From Trinickia soli (GTDB lineage: Bacteria > Pseudomonadota > Gammaproteobacteria > Burkholderiales > Burkholderiaceae), in contig NZ_PNYB01000011.1 in NCBI RefSeq assembly GCF_002879855.1, forward strand, positions 62,001 to 126,000: a stretch of 64,000 nucleotides of DNA. The letters run 5' to 3'. The notes beneath the pieces were generated by a model. The model saw only the letters and a program-made list of their open reading frames with translations. It ran no database searches and was not told the origin of the DNA. Numbering within the stretch: position 1 is the stretch's first letter; every line of letters starts with the position of its first letter. The position numbers and the translations under genes were made by a program. This document shows, one piece after another, positions 8,159 to 16,185 of the stretch.

Positions 8159-9094
8159 TCAGAGTGCGGGGCGCGAGCCGTCTTGCTGTTGGGCGGCGTG
8201 CGCCCCGGCTGCTTGCAGCGCTGAAGCGGCCGCAATCGACGGGGATTCCTGCTCCTCGCGTTTGGCTGCGGGCTGCTCGCCCTGATGTCCGTTGCGACGT
8301 TCGTCCTGTTCCCCGGCATGGGGGCCGTCTTGGTGCGTCGACGCGTCGAGCGGACCGCACGCGCTGATCTTCGTGGCGGCGTCGCAGCCGTCGCCGGCAT
8401 CGCCCAGCACGGCCGCGAACGCGGCAAGCTGCGTGCCATCCGGTAACGGCGCCTTCAGGGCGGCCACCATCAGCGAGGCAAGCCTTGCGATCAGATGCAG
8501 ATCGCTGATCGCTTGTCCCTTCGAAAACTCGGCGATGAGATTGTCGGTGTCGGCGCCGGCGAGCACGCCCGAGAGCGCACCGATGGCGAAATGCAGACGC
8601 CATCCGAGTTCTTCGCGGGGCAGGTGCGGCAACGCGCGTTGGAACGCGTCGAAGAAGCGCTCGGCCACATCGGCATAATGCCCATTCAAAAATTCGTGAA
8701 TGAAGGCCGACGGATCCGTATAGGCGCGTCCAAGCAGGCGCAGAAAGGCCGGGCCGCCCGCCCGAGGGTCGCGCGACAAACGCAATGCCGGAATGAACAT
8801 TGCCCCGAGCACGTGCTCGCAGGTCAGACGATCACCGAGCTGCGTATCGAAGCGGTCGAGTAATTTCAGGCGTTCGACGTTGAGCTTGTCGAGACGACGC
8901 GCCAGCATCGCGTGAATGAGCGCTTCTTTACTGCCGAAGTGATAGTTGACGGCGGCGAGATTCACATCGGCGCGCGATGTGATCTGACGTAACGACATGG
9001 CTTCGTAGCCGCATTCGATGAAGATGTCTTCGGCAGCATCGAGAATGCGCGCTTTGGTGTCGCCGGTGCTTCGACTGGATGTTCGAACGACCAT
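8159..9094 (-). CDS. psrA: TetR-family regulator, PsrA-like, of fatty-acid oxidation
   Basis: A 311-residue repressor. Residues about 10-57 are a TetR helix-turn-helix: ILDAAEDIFIECGYEAMSLR, QITSRADVNLAAVNYHFGSK, matching Pseudomonas PsrA closely. PsrA binds long-chain fatty acyl ligands and derepresses fadE-type genes. Residues about 230-311 are a poorly ordered Gln/Ala/Glu-rich extension not usual in PsrA (about 230 aa). The start at 9094 follows GGGAGG; the earlier in-frame ATG at 9121 lacks a ribosome site. It lies directly upstream of fadE, so it probably represses its own operon. I did not find a convincing PsrA-type palindrome upstream, so the operator is unassigned. Confidence 0.82.
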   Translation of the reverse strand: MVVRTSSRSTGDTKARILDAAEDIFIECGYEAMSLRQITSRADVNLAAVNYHFGSKEALIHAMLARRLDKLNVERLKLLDRFDTQLGDRLTCEHVLGAMFIPALRLSRDPRAGGPAFLRLLGRAYTDPSAFIHEFLNGHYADVAERFFDAFQRALPHLPREELGWRLHFAIGALSGVLAGADTDNLIAEFSKGQAISDLHLIARLASLMVAALKAPLPDGTQLAAFAAVLGDAGDGCDAATKISACGPLDASTHQDGPHAGEQDERRNGHQGEQPAAKREEQESPSIAAASALQAAGAHAAQQQDGSRPAL

Positions 9095-9432
9095 GTGCCC
9101 TCCCTGTAGGCCAGAGTTCATGCTGTCCGCTGTTGGCTGGGGTGTCGATCCACCGACTCCGGCCCATGCAGAGCACTTACCCTGATCTCACGCACAGCAA
9201 CGCCGGTTGCCCGGCTGCGAACAAGCGATTCAAGCCTCTGATTGAAATGCGTTATTTTTAGCACGATAAAAACGCTTCGAAACGGCGGCAAGCGATCTTT
9301 ATGGACGGACTCCTCTAGTGGCGTGGGGAACCCGGGATATTCTCGTTTGTTGCTATGCAGCGCAGTGTAGTCGCAACTGAAAAGAAAGAAAGGCGCCGCA
9401 GCGCCTTTCTTCGATGTCGCAGATCGCAAATG
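9095..9432. other. Spacer between psrA and the MFS gene
   Basis: 338 bp. The right part holds the terminator of the MFS gene; the left part should hold the psrA-fadE-fadD promoter. TTCAA and TTGAA half-sites separated by 8 bases lie near 9228-9245. They are too weak to call an operator. Confidence 0.4.
9386..9411 (-). terminator. Rho-independent terminator of the MFS gene
   Basis: An 11-bp stem (9386-9396 with 9401-9411, core AGAAAGGCGC) and a four-base loop, followed on the minus strand by a T-rich CTTTCTTTTC. It lies 21 bp past the MFS stop codon. Confidence 0.85.
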
Positions 9433-10662
9433 CTAGACCGTCGAGGACGTCGCGACTTCCTGCGCCGAACGCGTCATATCGATGCCGCGTTTTTCGGGCC
9501 CGAACAGGATGAAGATGGCAATGACTACCGAAGCGATACCTGCGACGACCGCCAGCGCCAAGGCATAGTTATTGCCCGAGCTGACGGCGAACGACGCCTG
9601 CAACGTCGCATTGACCGATGCGATCAGGTTGCCGAGCTGATAGACGAGCCCGGGAAATGTCGCGCGTACTTCGTCAGGCGAGATCTCGTTCAGATGAACG
9701 GGGATGACGCCCCAGGCACCTTGCACCGAGATCTGCATCAGGAACGCGCCGATCGCGAGCATGACGGCGCCGCTCGAGAAAGCCCACAACGGCAACACCG
9801 GCAGCGCGATCAATGCGGCGATGCAAATCGCACGGCGGCGGCCGATTTTTTCGGAGAGCGTACCGAAGAACAGCCCGCCCACGATCGCGCCTATGTTCAG
9901 CACGATAGCGATGATCGACACCGTATGCGGATCGAAGTGATGCTGCTCGCGCAGGAACGTAGGATAGAGATCCTGCGTGCCGTGCGAGAAGAAGTTGAAT
10001 GCCGTCATCAGAATGATCGAGTACAGCGCGAGCGTCCAATGCTTCTTGAACGTGGCAAGCAGGCCAGGGCGAACGCGTTTTGCGTCGAGCGCCTTCCAGG
10101 CAGGCGATTCCTGCACGTTGCCGCGGATATAGAGCACGAGCAGTGCCGGGACGACGCCGACGAAAAACATGCCGCGCCAGCCGATGTATTGATAGAGCAC
10201 GCCGAACACGATCGAAGCGATCAGATAGCCGCTCGGGTAGCCGGCTTGCAAGAGGCCGGACACGGCCCCGCGGGAGCGGGCCGGAATGGTTTCCATCGTC
10301 AACGCAGAGCCCACGCCCCATTCGCCGCCCATGGCGATACCAAATAGCGCGCGCAGAACGAGCAGCGTGGCCAGGTTCGGCGAGAAGCCCGACACCAGTT
10401 CGAGCAGCGAGTAGCAGGCGACGTTGACCATCAGCGTCGGGCGCCGGCCGAACTTGTCGGCAAGACGGCCGAAGATCAGCGCGCCGATGGGACGCATGGC
10501 GAGCGTCAAGGTGATGGCGAAAGCGACCTCGGGGATTTTCGTATGGAATTCGGCGGCGATGTCTTTCAGCACGAACACCATGAGAAAGAAGTCGAATGCG
10601 TCGAGCGTCCAGCCCAGGTAGGCGGCGATCGTTACGTTTCGTTGTTCCTTGGTCCAAGTCAT
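9433..10662 (-). CDS. MFS transporter, sialate:H+ symporter (SHS) / carboxylate type
   Basis: A 409-residue inner-membrane carrier with twelve predicted helices. The loop signature GRLADKFGRRPTLM lies between helices 2 and 3 and is echoed by GTLSEKIGRRRA in the second half. The opening WTKEQRNVTIAAYLGWTLDA and the phrase FDFFLMVFVLKDIA resemble SHS-family carriers (lactate, pyruvate, sialate). The ATG at 10662 is preceded by AAGGAG. The substrate is probably a small carboxylate, but no catabolic gene beside it settles this. A dedicated terminator follows; the gene appears monocistronic. Confidence 0.82.
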   Translation of the reverse strand: MTWTKEQRNVTIAAYLGWTLDAFDFFLMVFVLKDIAAEFHTKIPEVAFAITLTLAMRPIGALIFGRLADKFGRRPTLMVNVACYSLLELVSGFSPNLATLLVLRALFGIAMGGEWGVGSALTMETIPARSRGAVSGLLQAGYPSGYLIASIVFGVLYQYIGWRGMFFVGVVPALLVLYIRGNVQESPAWKALDAKRVRPGLLATFKKHWTLALYSIILMTAFNFFSHGTQDLYPTFLREQHHFDPHTVSIIAIVLNIGAIVGGLFFGTLSEKIGRRRAICIAALIALPVLPLWAFSSGAVMLAIGAFLMQISVQGAWGVIPVHLNEISPDEVRATFPGLVYQLGNLIASVNATLQASFAVSSGNNYALALAVVAGIASVVIAIFILFGPEKRGIDMTRSAQEVATSSTV

Positions 10663-10968
10663 TTCGTTGGCTCTCCTTTTGGCTCCAGATTTTGCGTACT
10701 GGTTGATTCCATTCGGATGCTTGGTGTTTTCGTGATTCGGCGTTTTGGCGCTCTTGTGGAGCGGCAAGCATCACCCCTGGGTATGGGAAGTGTACGCGCT
10801 CTTTAAGTGGACGCAGGGTTGGGAATGGCGGAGTGAGGGGTAATACCTAGGTGCCGCGCGACGACGCTTACGCTTAGCGGTAACTGTCAGAAAGTTGAAA
10901 GAATATCGACGCAAATGGCAGGTGCCGAAGATGATCTAGCGCCCGTGAGGGGACCAGGCGCGATCCGC
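10663..10968. other. Spacer upstream of the MFS gene
   Basis: 306 bp between the luxR-type stop and the MFS start. It should hold the MFS promoter; GTGTTTTCGTGATTCGGCG repeats look accidental. I see no gene or RNA. Confidence 0.35.
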
Positions 10969-11748
10969 TTACAGTAACCCGCAAGCTGTGGCGCGATCGA
11001 CGGCTTGATGGCGACTATTCGCGCCCAGTTTCCACAGAAGCTTGCGCACGTAATAGACGACGCCGTGCTCCGTCATGCCGAAGATCATCGCGATTTCCCA
11101 GTTCGATTTACCGATCGCGATCCAGCGTAGGCATTCGAGCTCTCTGTGTGTAAGCGGCGCCTGCAATACGTTTCGTTCTTTATCGACGATTCGGCGCATG
11201 GAGTCATGAACGAACGTTGCCGCGAGGCTACCTCCGGCAAGGGTTCCTAGCAGAATGTCATCCGTATTGCTTCTGCTCGCCGTGTTTGCAAAACTAAGAA
11301 TGGCGTTGTCTCCATTTCTCGTTTGAATAGGAAAGCTAATGCCATTCCCGATCCCGTGCTGACGCGCATCATTCAAGTATCGCTGTTGCTCGGAAGGTTC
11401 ATTTCTTATGCAAAAATTCGACCAAATCAAGGGCGTTACATGCGAAAAGGCGTGCTCTAATGCCGGATCTACTTTTTCGTATTCGCATGCAGCATATCTT
11501 TCGATCCACTCTTTGGGGAAATTGGTTAGCATCTTGCGGATGCGATTGTGACGATCGAGGTAAAAATCGCCCATGTAATGAAAATAGTCAAGTCCGGCGG
11601 TGTAGGCTGCATTGCAAATTGCATCCCTGACCTCGTCCTCGGTTCTGCAATCATTGATCTTAAAAATACTGTCGATGGACATCTTGGCGGACGTGAGATG
11701 TACAAACATTGTATCAGCGGTCACATTGGCTCTCGTGTCAATGAACAT
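10969..11748 (-). CDS. LuxR-type quorum-sensing regulator without a LuxI partner (LuxR solo)
   Basis: A 259-residue regulator (237 if the ATG at 11682 is used). The N-terminal autoinducer-binding domain has the family's conserved pattern: FHYMGDFY, then WIERYAACEYEKVDPALEHA with the key Trp, Tyr, Asp and Pro. The C-terminal helix-turn-helix spans the last 65 residues: LTHRELECLRWIAIGKSNWE, IAMIFGMTEHGVVYYVRKLL. No acyl-homoserine-lactone synthase is encoded in the window, so it may answer a signal made elsewhere. I kept the long start because GGGGAG lies ten bases upstream; the short form fits family length better. It is divergent from the four-gene unknown operon at 12438, its most likely target. 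Confidence 0.85.
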   Translation of the reverse strand: MFIDTRANVTADTMFVHLTSAKMSIDSIFKINDCRTEDEVRDAICNAAYTAGLDYFHYMGDFYLDRHNRIRKMLTNFPKEWIERYAACEYEKVDPALEHAFSHVTPLIWSNFCIRNEPSEQQRYLNDARQHGIGNGISFPIQTRNGDNAILSFANTASRSNTDDILLGTLAGGSLAATFVHDSMRRIVDKERNVLQAPLTHRELECLRWIAIGKSNWEIAMIFGMTEHGVVYYVRKLLWKLGANSRHQAVDRATACGLL

Positions 11749-12437
11749 AGCTTTGCAGCTCCCCGTTGCTGAATTAGGCTGGAAACTTTGTCTAACGGTG
11801 TCCGCATCTTCTCATCTGGGCTGGCCGGGCAGGCACGCGCATGCACGGATCGCTCATACGAGCTAGACATGGACCGAGACCGTTAAGCGTATTGAGGGAC
11901 TGTAAGGTCATGCTTGGCTCCGTAGGTGAGTGGTGCGCACATGCATTCGCGCGGTTGGTCTCTTGGCGTGACCGCCGCTCCTCCATAGCATACCGACGAT
12001 CACACCGAACGCGTTCGACCAAGAATGCTTCGGTTGTTGCATTGAGCGACTTGCGCTCAGATAGTGGACTTTCAAAGTGAAATCGCGTCTGGGTCGCAAT
12101 CGCTGCGTGGCAAACGCGCAGGCATTCGACAACCTTATCTTCGATTTCGGTTTCGGCGTGCGACAGAGCTATGTTTCAGTGAAATGAGGTGGTGCATACC
12201 AGTATGTGCGTCACTCCCCGCGATAAAAACGGGGGGCTACAAGGGTATGCAGTTTTGCGTGACGGCGATTCGCCCATAATGCGTTCAGGGAGAACATCCC
12301 CACACTGGCCCGGGGAAATTGGAGTGATGGCGTGCCCGTGCCATTCAAATCACGACTGATATTCGCCGTGACGCGTCTCCATGCTTCCGCAGGATGCGAA
12401 AGATGATGCGCACACGAAACAACCTTTGGAGAAAACT
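11749..12437. other. Divergent spacer between the luxR-type gene and the unknown operon
   Basis: 689 bp with lower GC than its left flank. It should carry both promoters. I searched for a lux/cep-box dyad (CTGT-N10-ACAG) and found none convincing. A weak hairpin CCCCG/CGGGG lies at 12216-12234. There are no open frames with protein-like character. Confidence 0.4.
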
Positions 12438-13010
12438 ATGTCGACTGTTACGGGAAATCCAATTTCTGGTGTTCCGCCGACGGATCCGAAGTCTCCGTGG
12501 AAGGACGCCGCAGGATTCGTTCTTAAGATGCAAAATCTTAAGAAAGGCGAGGTCATCAAGTTCGACTTAAAAAATACTTCAAAAGGGACAAATGACGATA
12601 AAAACCCGGATTCTTGCGTAATTGCGCCGTATCCTCCGGATGATTCTGGTCCCTACACGTCAAACACTGCTGGAGAGGTCTATTTTCAAATATGGGGATC
12701 ATCTACGGGGGATAATTCACTCACGGATTTGAGCGTCCCAATTTACGCGATGGAAGTCAATCCGCGCAATGTACAGATCACTCTAGCATCCAATTTTCCG
12801 GCATCAGGTTCTGCAACATATTACTTCGCATTCTACGTTTGGTATAAGGACAAGGTGACCGACCTGACCATGCAGCGCGACGGCGGAAAGACAAACTCGA
12901 ACATTCAGGCTTGTTGGGTGACAAAAACCCAAGGCGATTATAACAAAACGATGACAGATTTTGATAATGGTGCCGGAACCGTTGAATTTCCGGTAAGCGC
13001 TAATCTCTAG
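12438..13010 (+). CDS. Unknown beta-rich protein, first gene of the LuxR-linked operon
   Basis: A 190-residue protein I do not recognise. The ATG at 12438 follows TGGAGA. There is no signal peptide or membrane segment. The sequence alternates short hydrophobic strands with Thr/Ser/Asn/Asp turns (VLKMQNLKKGEVIKFDLKN; VQITLASNFP; ATYYFAFYVWYKD), which suggests a soluble beta-sandwich. The pattern is distantly reminiscent of AidA/PixA inclusion-body proteins, which are quorum-regulated in Burkholderia, but no identity is strong enough to claim membership. Codon use is more AT-rich than surrounding core genes. It is probably co-transcribed with the next three genes. Confidence 0.7.
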   Translation: MSTVTGNPISGVPPTDPKSPWKDAAGFVLKMQNLKKGEVIKFDLKNTSKGTNDDKNPDSCVIAPYPPDDSGPYTSNTAGEVYFQIWGSSTGDNSLTDLSVPIYAMEVNPRNVQITLASNFPASGSATYYFAFYVWYKDKVTDLTMQRDGGKTNSNIQACWVTKTQGDYNKTMTDFDNGAGTVEFPVSANL

Positions 13011-13106
13011 TTGCATTCGCAAGGTTTTTAAATGGAAATCACAATCGGTGTTGCTAATTGCCGCCATTGTGCTCACTTTCGCTGTAGTTGAAAATTTGGA
13101 GTGACC

Positions 13107-13562
13107 ATGAAATCGACCGATCTGCGTAGAAGCAAGTTCACGGAGTTGCCGTACGGTAATTCTGGGGCATGTACTATCTTTATTCACGCATCATCAATGA
13201 GCCCGGATGATCTAAGTACGATCAATTTACTTGCCGCGGATGGAAGCGAAAATCCGGGCACGTTCGTCTTTGGTCTTTATCCGTTGAACTTTGGGGCGCT
13301 TACGAAATTCAGTCTGACTTATGGTGATCCTTCGAAAGGACTAGTCGCGTCTCAAGTTCAAATTACCTCGGATGTAATCACTCTTGATTATCCTGATACT
13401 GTTACTAATCCGCAAGATATAGGATTGGGTTTGAATATTTGGTGGGCAAGCGATGCGACCTCATGTGGCCTTCAAGCCTCGTCGGATGTTTATGCGACCG
13501 TTAATTTCAATAAGAGTACTCAAGTATTGAGAGACGGAAATTTGATCTATTTCGAGTTTTGA
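13107..13562 (+). CDS. Unknown beta-rich protein, second gene of the LuxR-linked operon
   Basis: A 151-residue soluble protein of unknown function. The ATG at 13107 is preceded by TTGGAG; a GTG six bases earlier is inside that ribosome site and is rejected. The central stretch FVFGLYPLNFGALTKFSL followed by VQITSDVITLDY parallels a segment of the fourth gene of the operon (VGFSLNPLDLGGL, then VAESVISIQT), so the two probably share a domain. No signal peptide; two Cys. Predicted to be mostly beta strand. Confidence 0.7.
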   Translation: MKSTDLRRSKFTELPYGNSGACTIFIHASSMSPDDLSTINLLAADGSENPGTFVFGLYPLNFGALTKFSLTYGDPSKGLVASQVQITSDVITLDYPDTVTNPQDIGLGLNIWWASDATSCGLQASSDVYATVNFNKSTQVLRDGNLIYFEF

Positions 13563-13656
13563 TGTGAGCCGATAAGTTGCCGCGCTCAAAAAGATGCGTA
13601 TGTTGGCGAGCGTCATTTGGGAACGTGTGTGTTTCGCAGCGCCGAAGGAGAAAGCA

Positions 13657-14088
13657 ATGGAACAATTGGCGGACATGGCTTCGGACGGAGTGGTCGGGGC
13701 CGAGGCGGCACACATGAAGGTCCACCCGGTCACGCTCTCCATATACGCACTTCGTGCGAATCAGCAGATTCAAATAACGTTGAGTCAAGATGCCACGGCG
13801 TGTTGGGGCGACGCTTTCGTCGGCAATCGCCGTGTGGGGGTTTCGTTGGCAGCATCTGTCCCGGGCGCATTGCTGCATGTCAACCGCTTCATAGTGAACA
13901 AGAAATCGGTATTGCTATCTAACAACGAAGAGTGTGCGGAAATCCGTATTCGATTGTACATTCATCACGTCGATTTGTGCGTCACGGGATCGATCGATTT
14001 GCCGCCGGGCGCACATATGGAAATCGAGTCTCTTGTTGATCGTGTGGTAAACGTTCAAGGATCATTTAGTTTGATTTTAGATCGATAA
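13657..14088 (+). CDS. Unknown beta-rich protein, third gene of the LuxR-linked operon
   Basis: A 143-residue soluble protein; start at 13657 with AAGGAG at 13645-13650. An N-terminal helix (MEQLADMASDGVVGAEAAHM) precedes alternating strands. VGVSLAASVPGALLHVNRFI followed by KKSVLLSNN and CVTGSIDLPPG has the same spacing as the shared domain of its neighbours. Function unknown. It is separated by only 16 bp from the next gene, supporting one transcript. Confidence 0.68.
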   Translation: MEQLADMASDGVVGAEAAHMKVHPVTLSIYALRANQQIQITLSQDATACWGDAFVGNRRVGVSLAASVPGALLHVNRFIVNKKSVLLSNNEECAEIRIRLYIHHVDLCVTGSIDLPPGAHMEIESLVDRVVNVQGSFSLILDR

Positions 14089-14104
14089 TCGAATGGAGAT
14101 TGCG

Positions 14105-14956
14105 ATGAGTGATGAAGCGACACTGGTGCCGATCGTGTTGAAATTTAGTGGCGTTATTCACGAGCAAAGTCTCAGTCTGGAGCTGAATACGCCCGGTGTC
14201 GCATGGTCGATCGGAAATGCGGAGTTCGGTGAAGTTGGATTTTCGTTGAACCCGCTAGACCTAGGTGGCCTGCAATCTTCGTGCGTGCACGGTATTGAGG
14301 TGGCTGAGTCTGTAATTTCGATTCAGACAGGTTCGAAGCAAGTGGGTGGAAGAAATTCGAGCGATTCTTTTTCGTTGAGTGCTTTCTTGAAGTGCAAAAA
14401 TGAAATTAGAAATATTGACGGATACTGCAATGTCAATGCTGATGCGAAAGTGATGGCGTGCTTGCCGTTCCAGCAGCCGCTGGAATGGCGTCGTGGTCCG
14501 TTTAGTGCGACGTTGACAGAGCAAACTGAGGGCTTCGAAACGATAAGGCTGAAGCTTCGCGGGCTCAAACCGGGTAAAGCGGTCGCGTTCGAGCTTCAGC
14601 CACGATCTTTCTATGGGCGGACCGCAAGATGGTCACTAGGAGCACCGGCCGTTTTCGGACGAGGCCTCGGAGTTCAAGTGGCGGACGGGGGCCCTTCATT
14701 GCAGTTGATAATGGAGGAGCACCGGATCGAGTTGATATGCGGCTCGTCCGCTGTGGCCTCTGGCGCCGGCGAAGCTACGCTTGAGCTTTCCATTGAACTC
14801 GGTGCCATTCCCGATCAGAGTGGACAAGCCTCGTCGACCGAGCGCGACTGTCTTGCATTGGCGGCTGATTTGGATCCTGATGTGGTCGCCGTTGCACAGG
14901 TAGGCATCCAACTGCCGAAATACGTCGTTAGCGGCTTTACACCGTTTCCACTATGA
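14105..14956 (+). CDS. Unknown two-domain protein, fourth gene of the LuxR-linked operon
   Basis: A 283-residue soluble protein that appears to contain two tandem copies of the domain seen singly in the previous genes: the first copy is around residues 5-125 (LKFSGVIHEQSLSLELN, VGFSLNPLDLGGL), the second around 140-260 (LKLRGLKPGKAVAFELQ, LGVQVADGGPSLQL, ATLELSIELG). The ATG at 14105 follows TGGAGA; the ATG at 14093 lies upstream of that site and is less likely. No signal peptide or catalytic motif is visible. Role unknown; a structural or ligand-binding, lectin-like role would fit the fold but is a guess. Confidence 0.68.
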   Translation: MSDEATLVPIVLKFSGVIHEQSLSLELNTPGVAWSIGNAEFGEVGFSLNPLDLGGLQSSCVHGIEVAESVISIQTGSKQVGGRNSSDSFSLSAFLKCKNEIRNIDGYCNVNADAKVMACLPFQQPLEWRRGPFSATLTEQTEGFETIRLKLRGLKPGKAVAFELQPRSFYGRTARWSLGAPAVFGRGLGVQVADGGPSLQLIMEEHRIELICGSSAVASGAGEATLELSIELGAIPDQSGQASSTERDCLALAADLDPDVVAVAQVGIQLPKYVVSGFTPFPL

Positions 14957-15307
14957 ATCGCGTCATAAACTGGAGGCTGTTAGTTCACTCCGTCGGCGAG
15001 CTGTTGCACAGTCTGATCTGAGCAGGTGGGCCGCAGTTATCGGCAACGACTGCGACATTCGATTTGAGCGGTTTTCGGGGTCGACTTTGCGTCGAGAATT
15101 GTGTGCATAACGACGTGCGATGGGGTCAGTTCGATGTTTCGAATGTGTGAAATCGACATCGTTTCTCGCGCCGAAGGCATGTGTAAATGCGACGCGGGTT
15201 GCATTGCGCCACTCATGGGGCGGCTCTGTTAGTGCGGTTCTGTATTTGATTTGGTCGAACGAAAAGAACCTGCTGTATTTTTGTCGCCGAGACGGTTGAA
15301 CAAATCG
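14957..15307. other. Non-coding stretch before the insertion-sequence remnants
   Basis: 351 bp without a supported gene. Its right end near 15222 (GGCTCTGTTAG) may be the terminal repeat of the IS256-family remnant that follows. A 58-codon minus-strand reading from 15216 has no ribosome site and is not called. Confidence 0.35.
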
Positions 15308-15529
15308 TTAGCCGCGCGCTTGCGTAAATCGCTCGCCGAACAGGATAGCAGACTGGTTCATGGCTGATTTCCAATCGAAGACCGAGCGCACCTTTTTGGC
15401 CAGCAGATTGCGCAGCGCCAGCCGGAGCAGCTGAATCGCCGCCTCGTCGTTCGGGAAGTGACCACGGGTTTTGATGATCTTGCGCAGTTGCATGTTCATA
15501 CTCTCGATGGCGTTTGTAACCGGCATGAT
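15308..15529 (-). pseudogene. IS256-family (Mutator) transposase, C-terminal fragment
   Basis: Only the last 70 or so residues remain: TNAIESMNMQLRKIIKTRGH, then FPNDEAAIQLLRLALRNLLA and MNQSAILFGERF are the signature end of IS256/Mutator transposases, including the third catalytic Glu region (NAIES). A complete enzyme is about 400 aa. Homology stops near 15535-15545, where IS110-type sequence begins, so the rest was lost or displaced when that element arrived. Non-functional. Confidence 0.85.
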
Positions 15530-15540
15530 ATAGCCGGTGC

Positions 15541-15764
15541 CTCACGGTCCCGTGCTGAGCGGTTTGGGCGTATGGTGTGACCATCCGGGACAAGGGGCAC
15601 TGGGGAGCACTTCGGGGGGGCAGGCCGTTGTTATACGATGAGCCGCAAGCTCGTGTTAGTAGTTCGCCACCCTTCCGACCCGCCCGGTTGCGCTGCGAGC
15701 GCGAATCCATAGTTGTCGTGCTGTCCCACCAGTTCCCGACAGTGACCTGAAACGGGAGACGATT
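15541..15764 (+). mobile_element. Left, non-coding end of an IS110-family element (possible bridge-RNA relic)
   Basis: About 220 bp of structured, gene-free DNA directly before an IS110-type transposase start. In IS110-group elements this end encodes the bridge RNA that guides recombination. Assignment rests on position; I could not fold the RNA or identify its loops. The left boundary near 15541 is approximate, set by the end of IS256 homology. Confidence 0.5.
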
Positions 15765-16163
15765 ATGCGAATCGTAGGGTTAGACGTTTCGCGCTCCGTG
15801 GCCGAGGTCGCCTATCTGGAGCATGGCACGCTGCACGCCGGCGGCCGAACCGGGTTGCGACGCGACGAACTGGAACGCTTTGCTGCGAAGCTGCGCGCGA
15901 CTGACCATGTGGTGCTTGAGGCGACGGGCAACGCCGCTGCCATCGTCAATGTGCTGCGTGCGCATGTCGCGTATGTGGCGACCGCCAATCCGCTGCAAGT
16001 GCGGCTGATCGCAGAGGCGCGCGTCAAGACGGACAAGATCGATGACGCCGTATTGGCCCAGCTATATGCGGGCGGCTTTTTGCCGAAGTCTGGATGCCTG
16101 ACGAGCATACGCTTGCGTTGCGTCGGCGGATCTCGCGCCGCTCGCGACTCGTTCGGCAGTGTC
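15765..16163 (+). pseudogene. IS110-family transposase, frameshifted and truncated
   Basis: The N-terminal DEDD/RuvC-like domain of an IS110 transposase: MRIVGLDVSRSVAEVAYLEH, VVLEATGNAAAIVNVL, and KTDKIDDAVLAQLYAGGFLP. Close to 16083-16086 the frame breaks: the expected continuation EVWMPDEHTLALRRRISRRS is found in a neighbouring frame, consistent with loss of one base. Homology then ends near 16160, where an IS701 element is inserted, and does not resume on its far side. The C-terminal serine domain is missing, so the element is dead. Confidence 0.88.
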
Positions 16164-16167
16164 TTAG

Positions 16168-16185
16168 TCTTACTGTGTCAATAAA
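16168..16185. repeat. IS701 left inverted repeat
   Basis: An 18-bp terminal repeat pairing with 17612-17629 with one mismatch. It contains the transposase stop codon (16170-16172). Confidence 0.92.

Noticed and set aside
12216-12234. CCCCG/CGGGG stem as a terminator or riboswitch
   Set aside because: Only five base pairs, no T run, no conserved aptamer elements.
11749-12437. A lux-box-like dyad for the LuxR-type regulator
   Set aside because: CTGT and ACAG half-sites could not be found with the right spacing.
15213-15710. A 165-codon minus-strand frame across IS256 and IS110 sequence
   Set aside because: It crosses the junction of two unrelated elements; the real IS256 fragment is in another frame.
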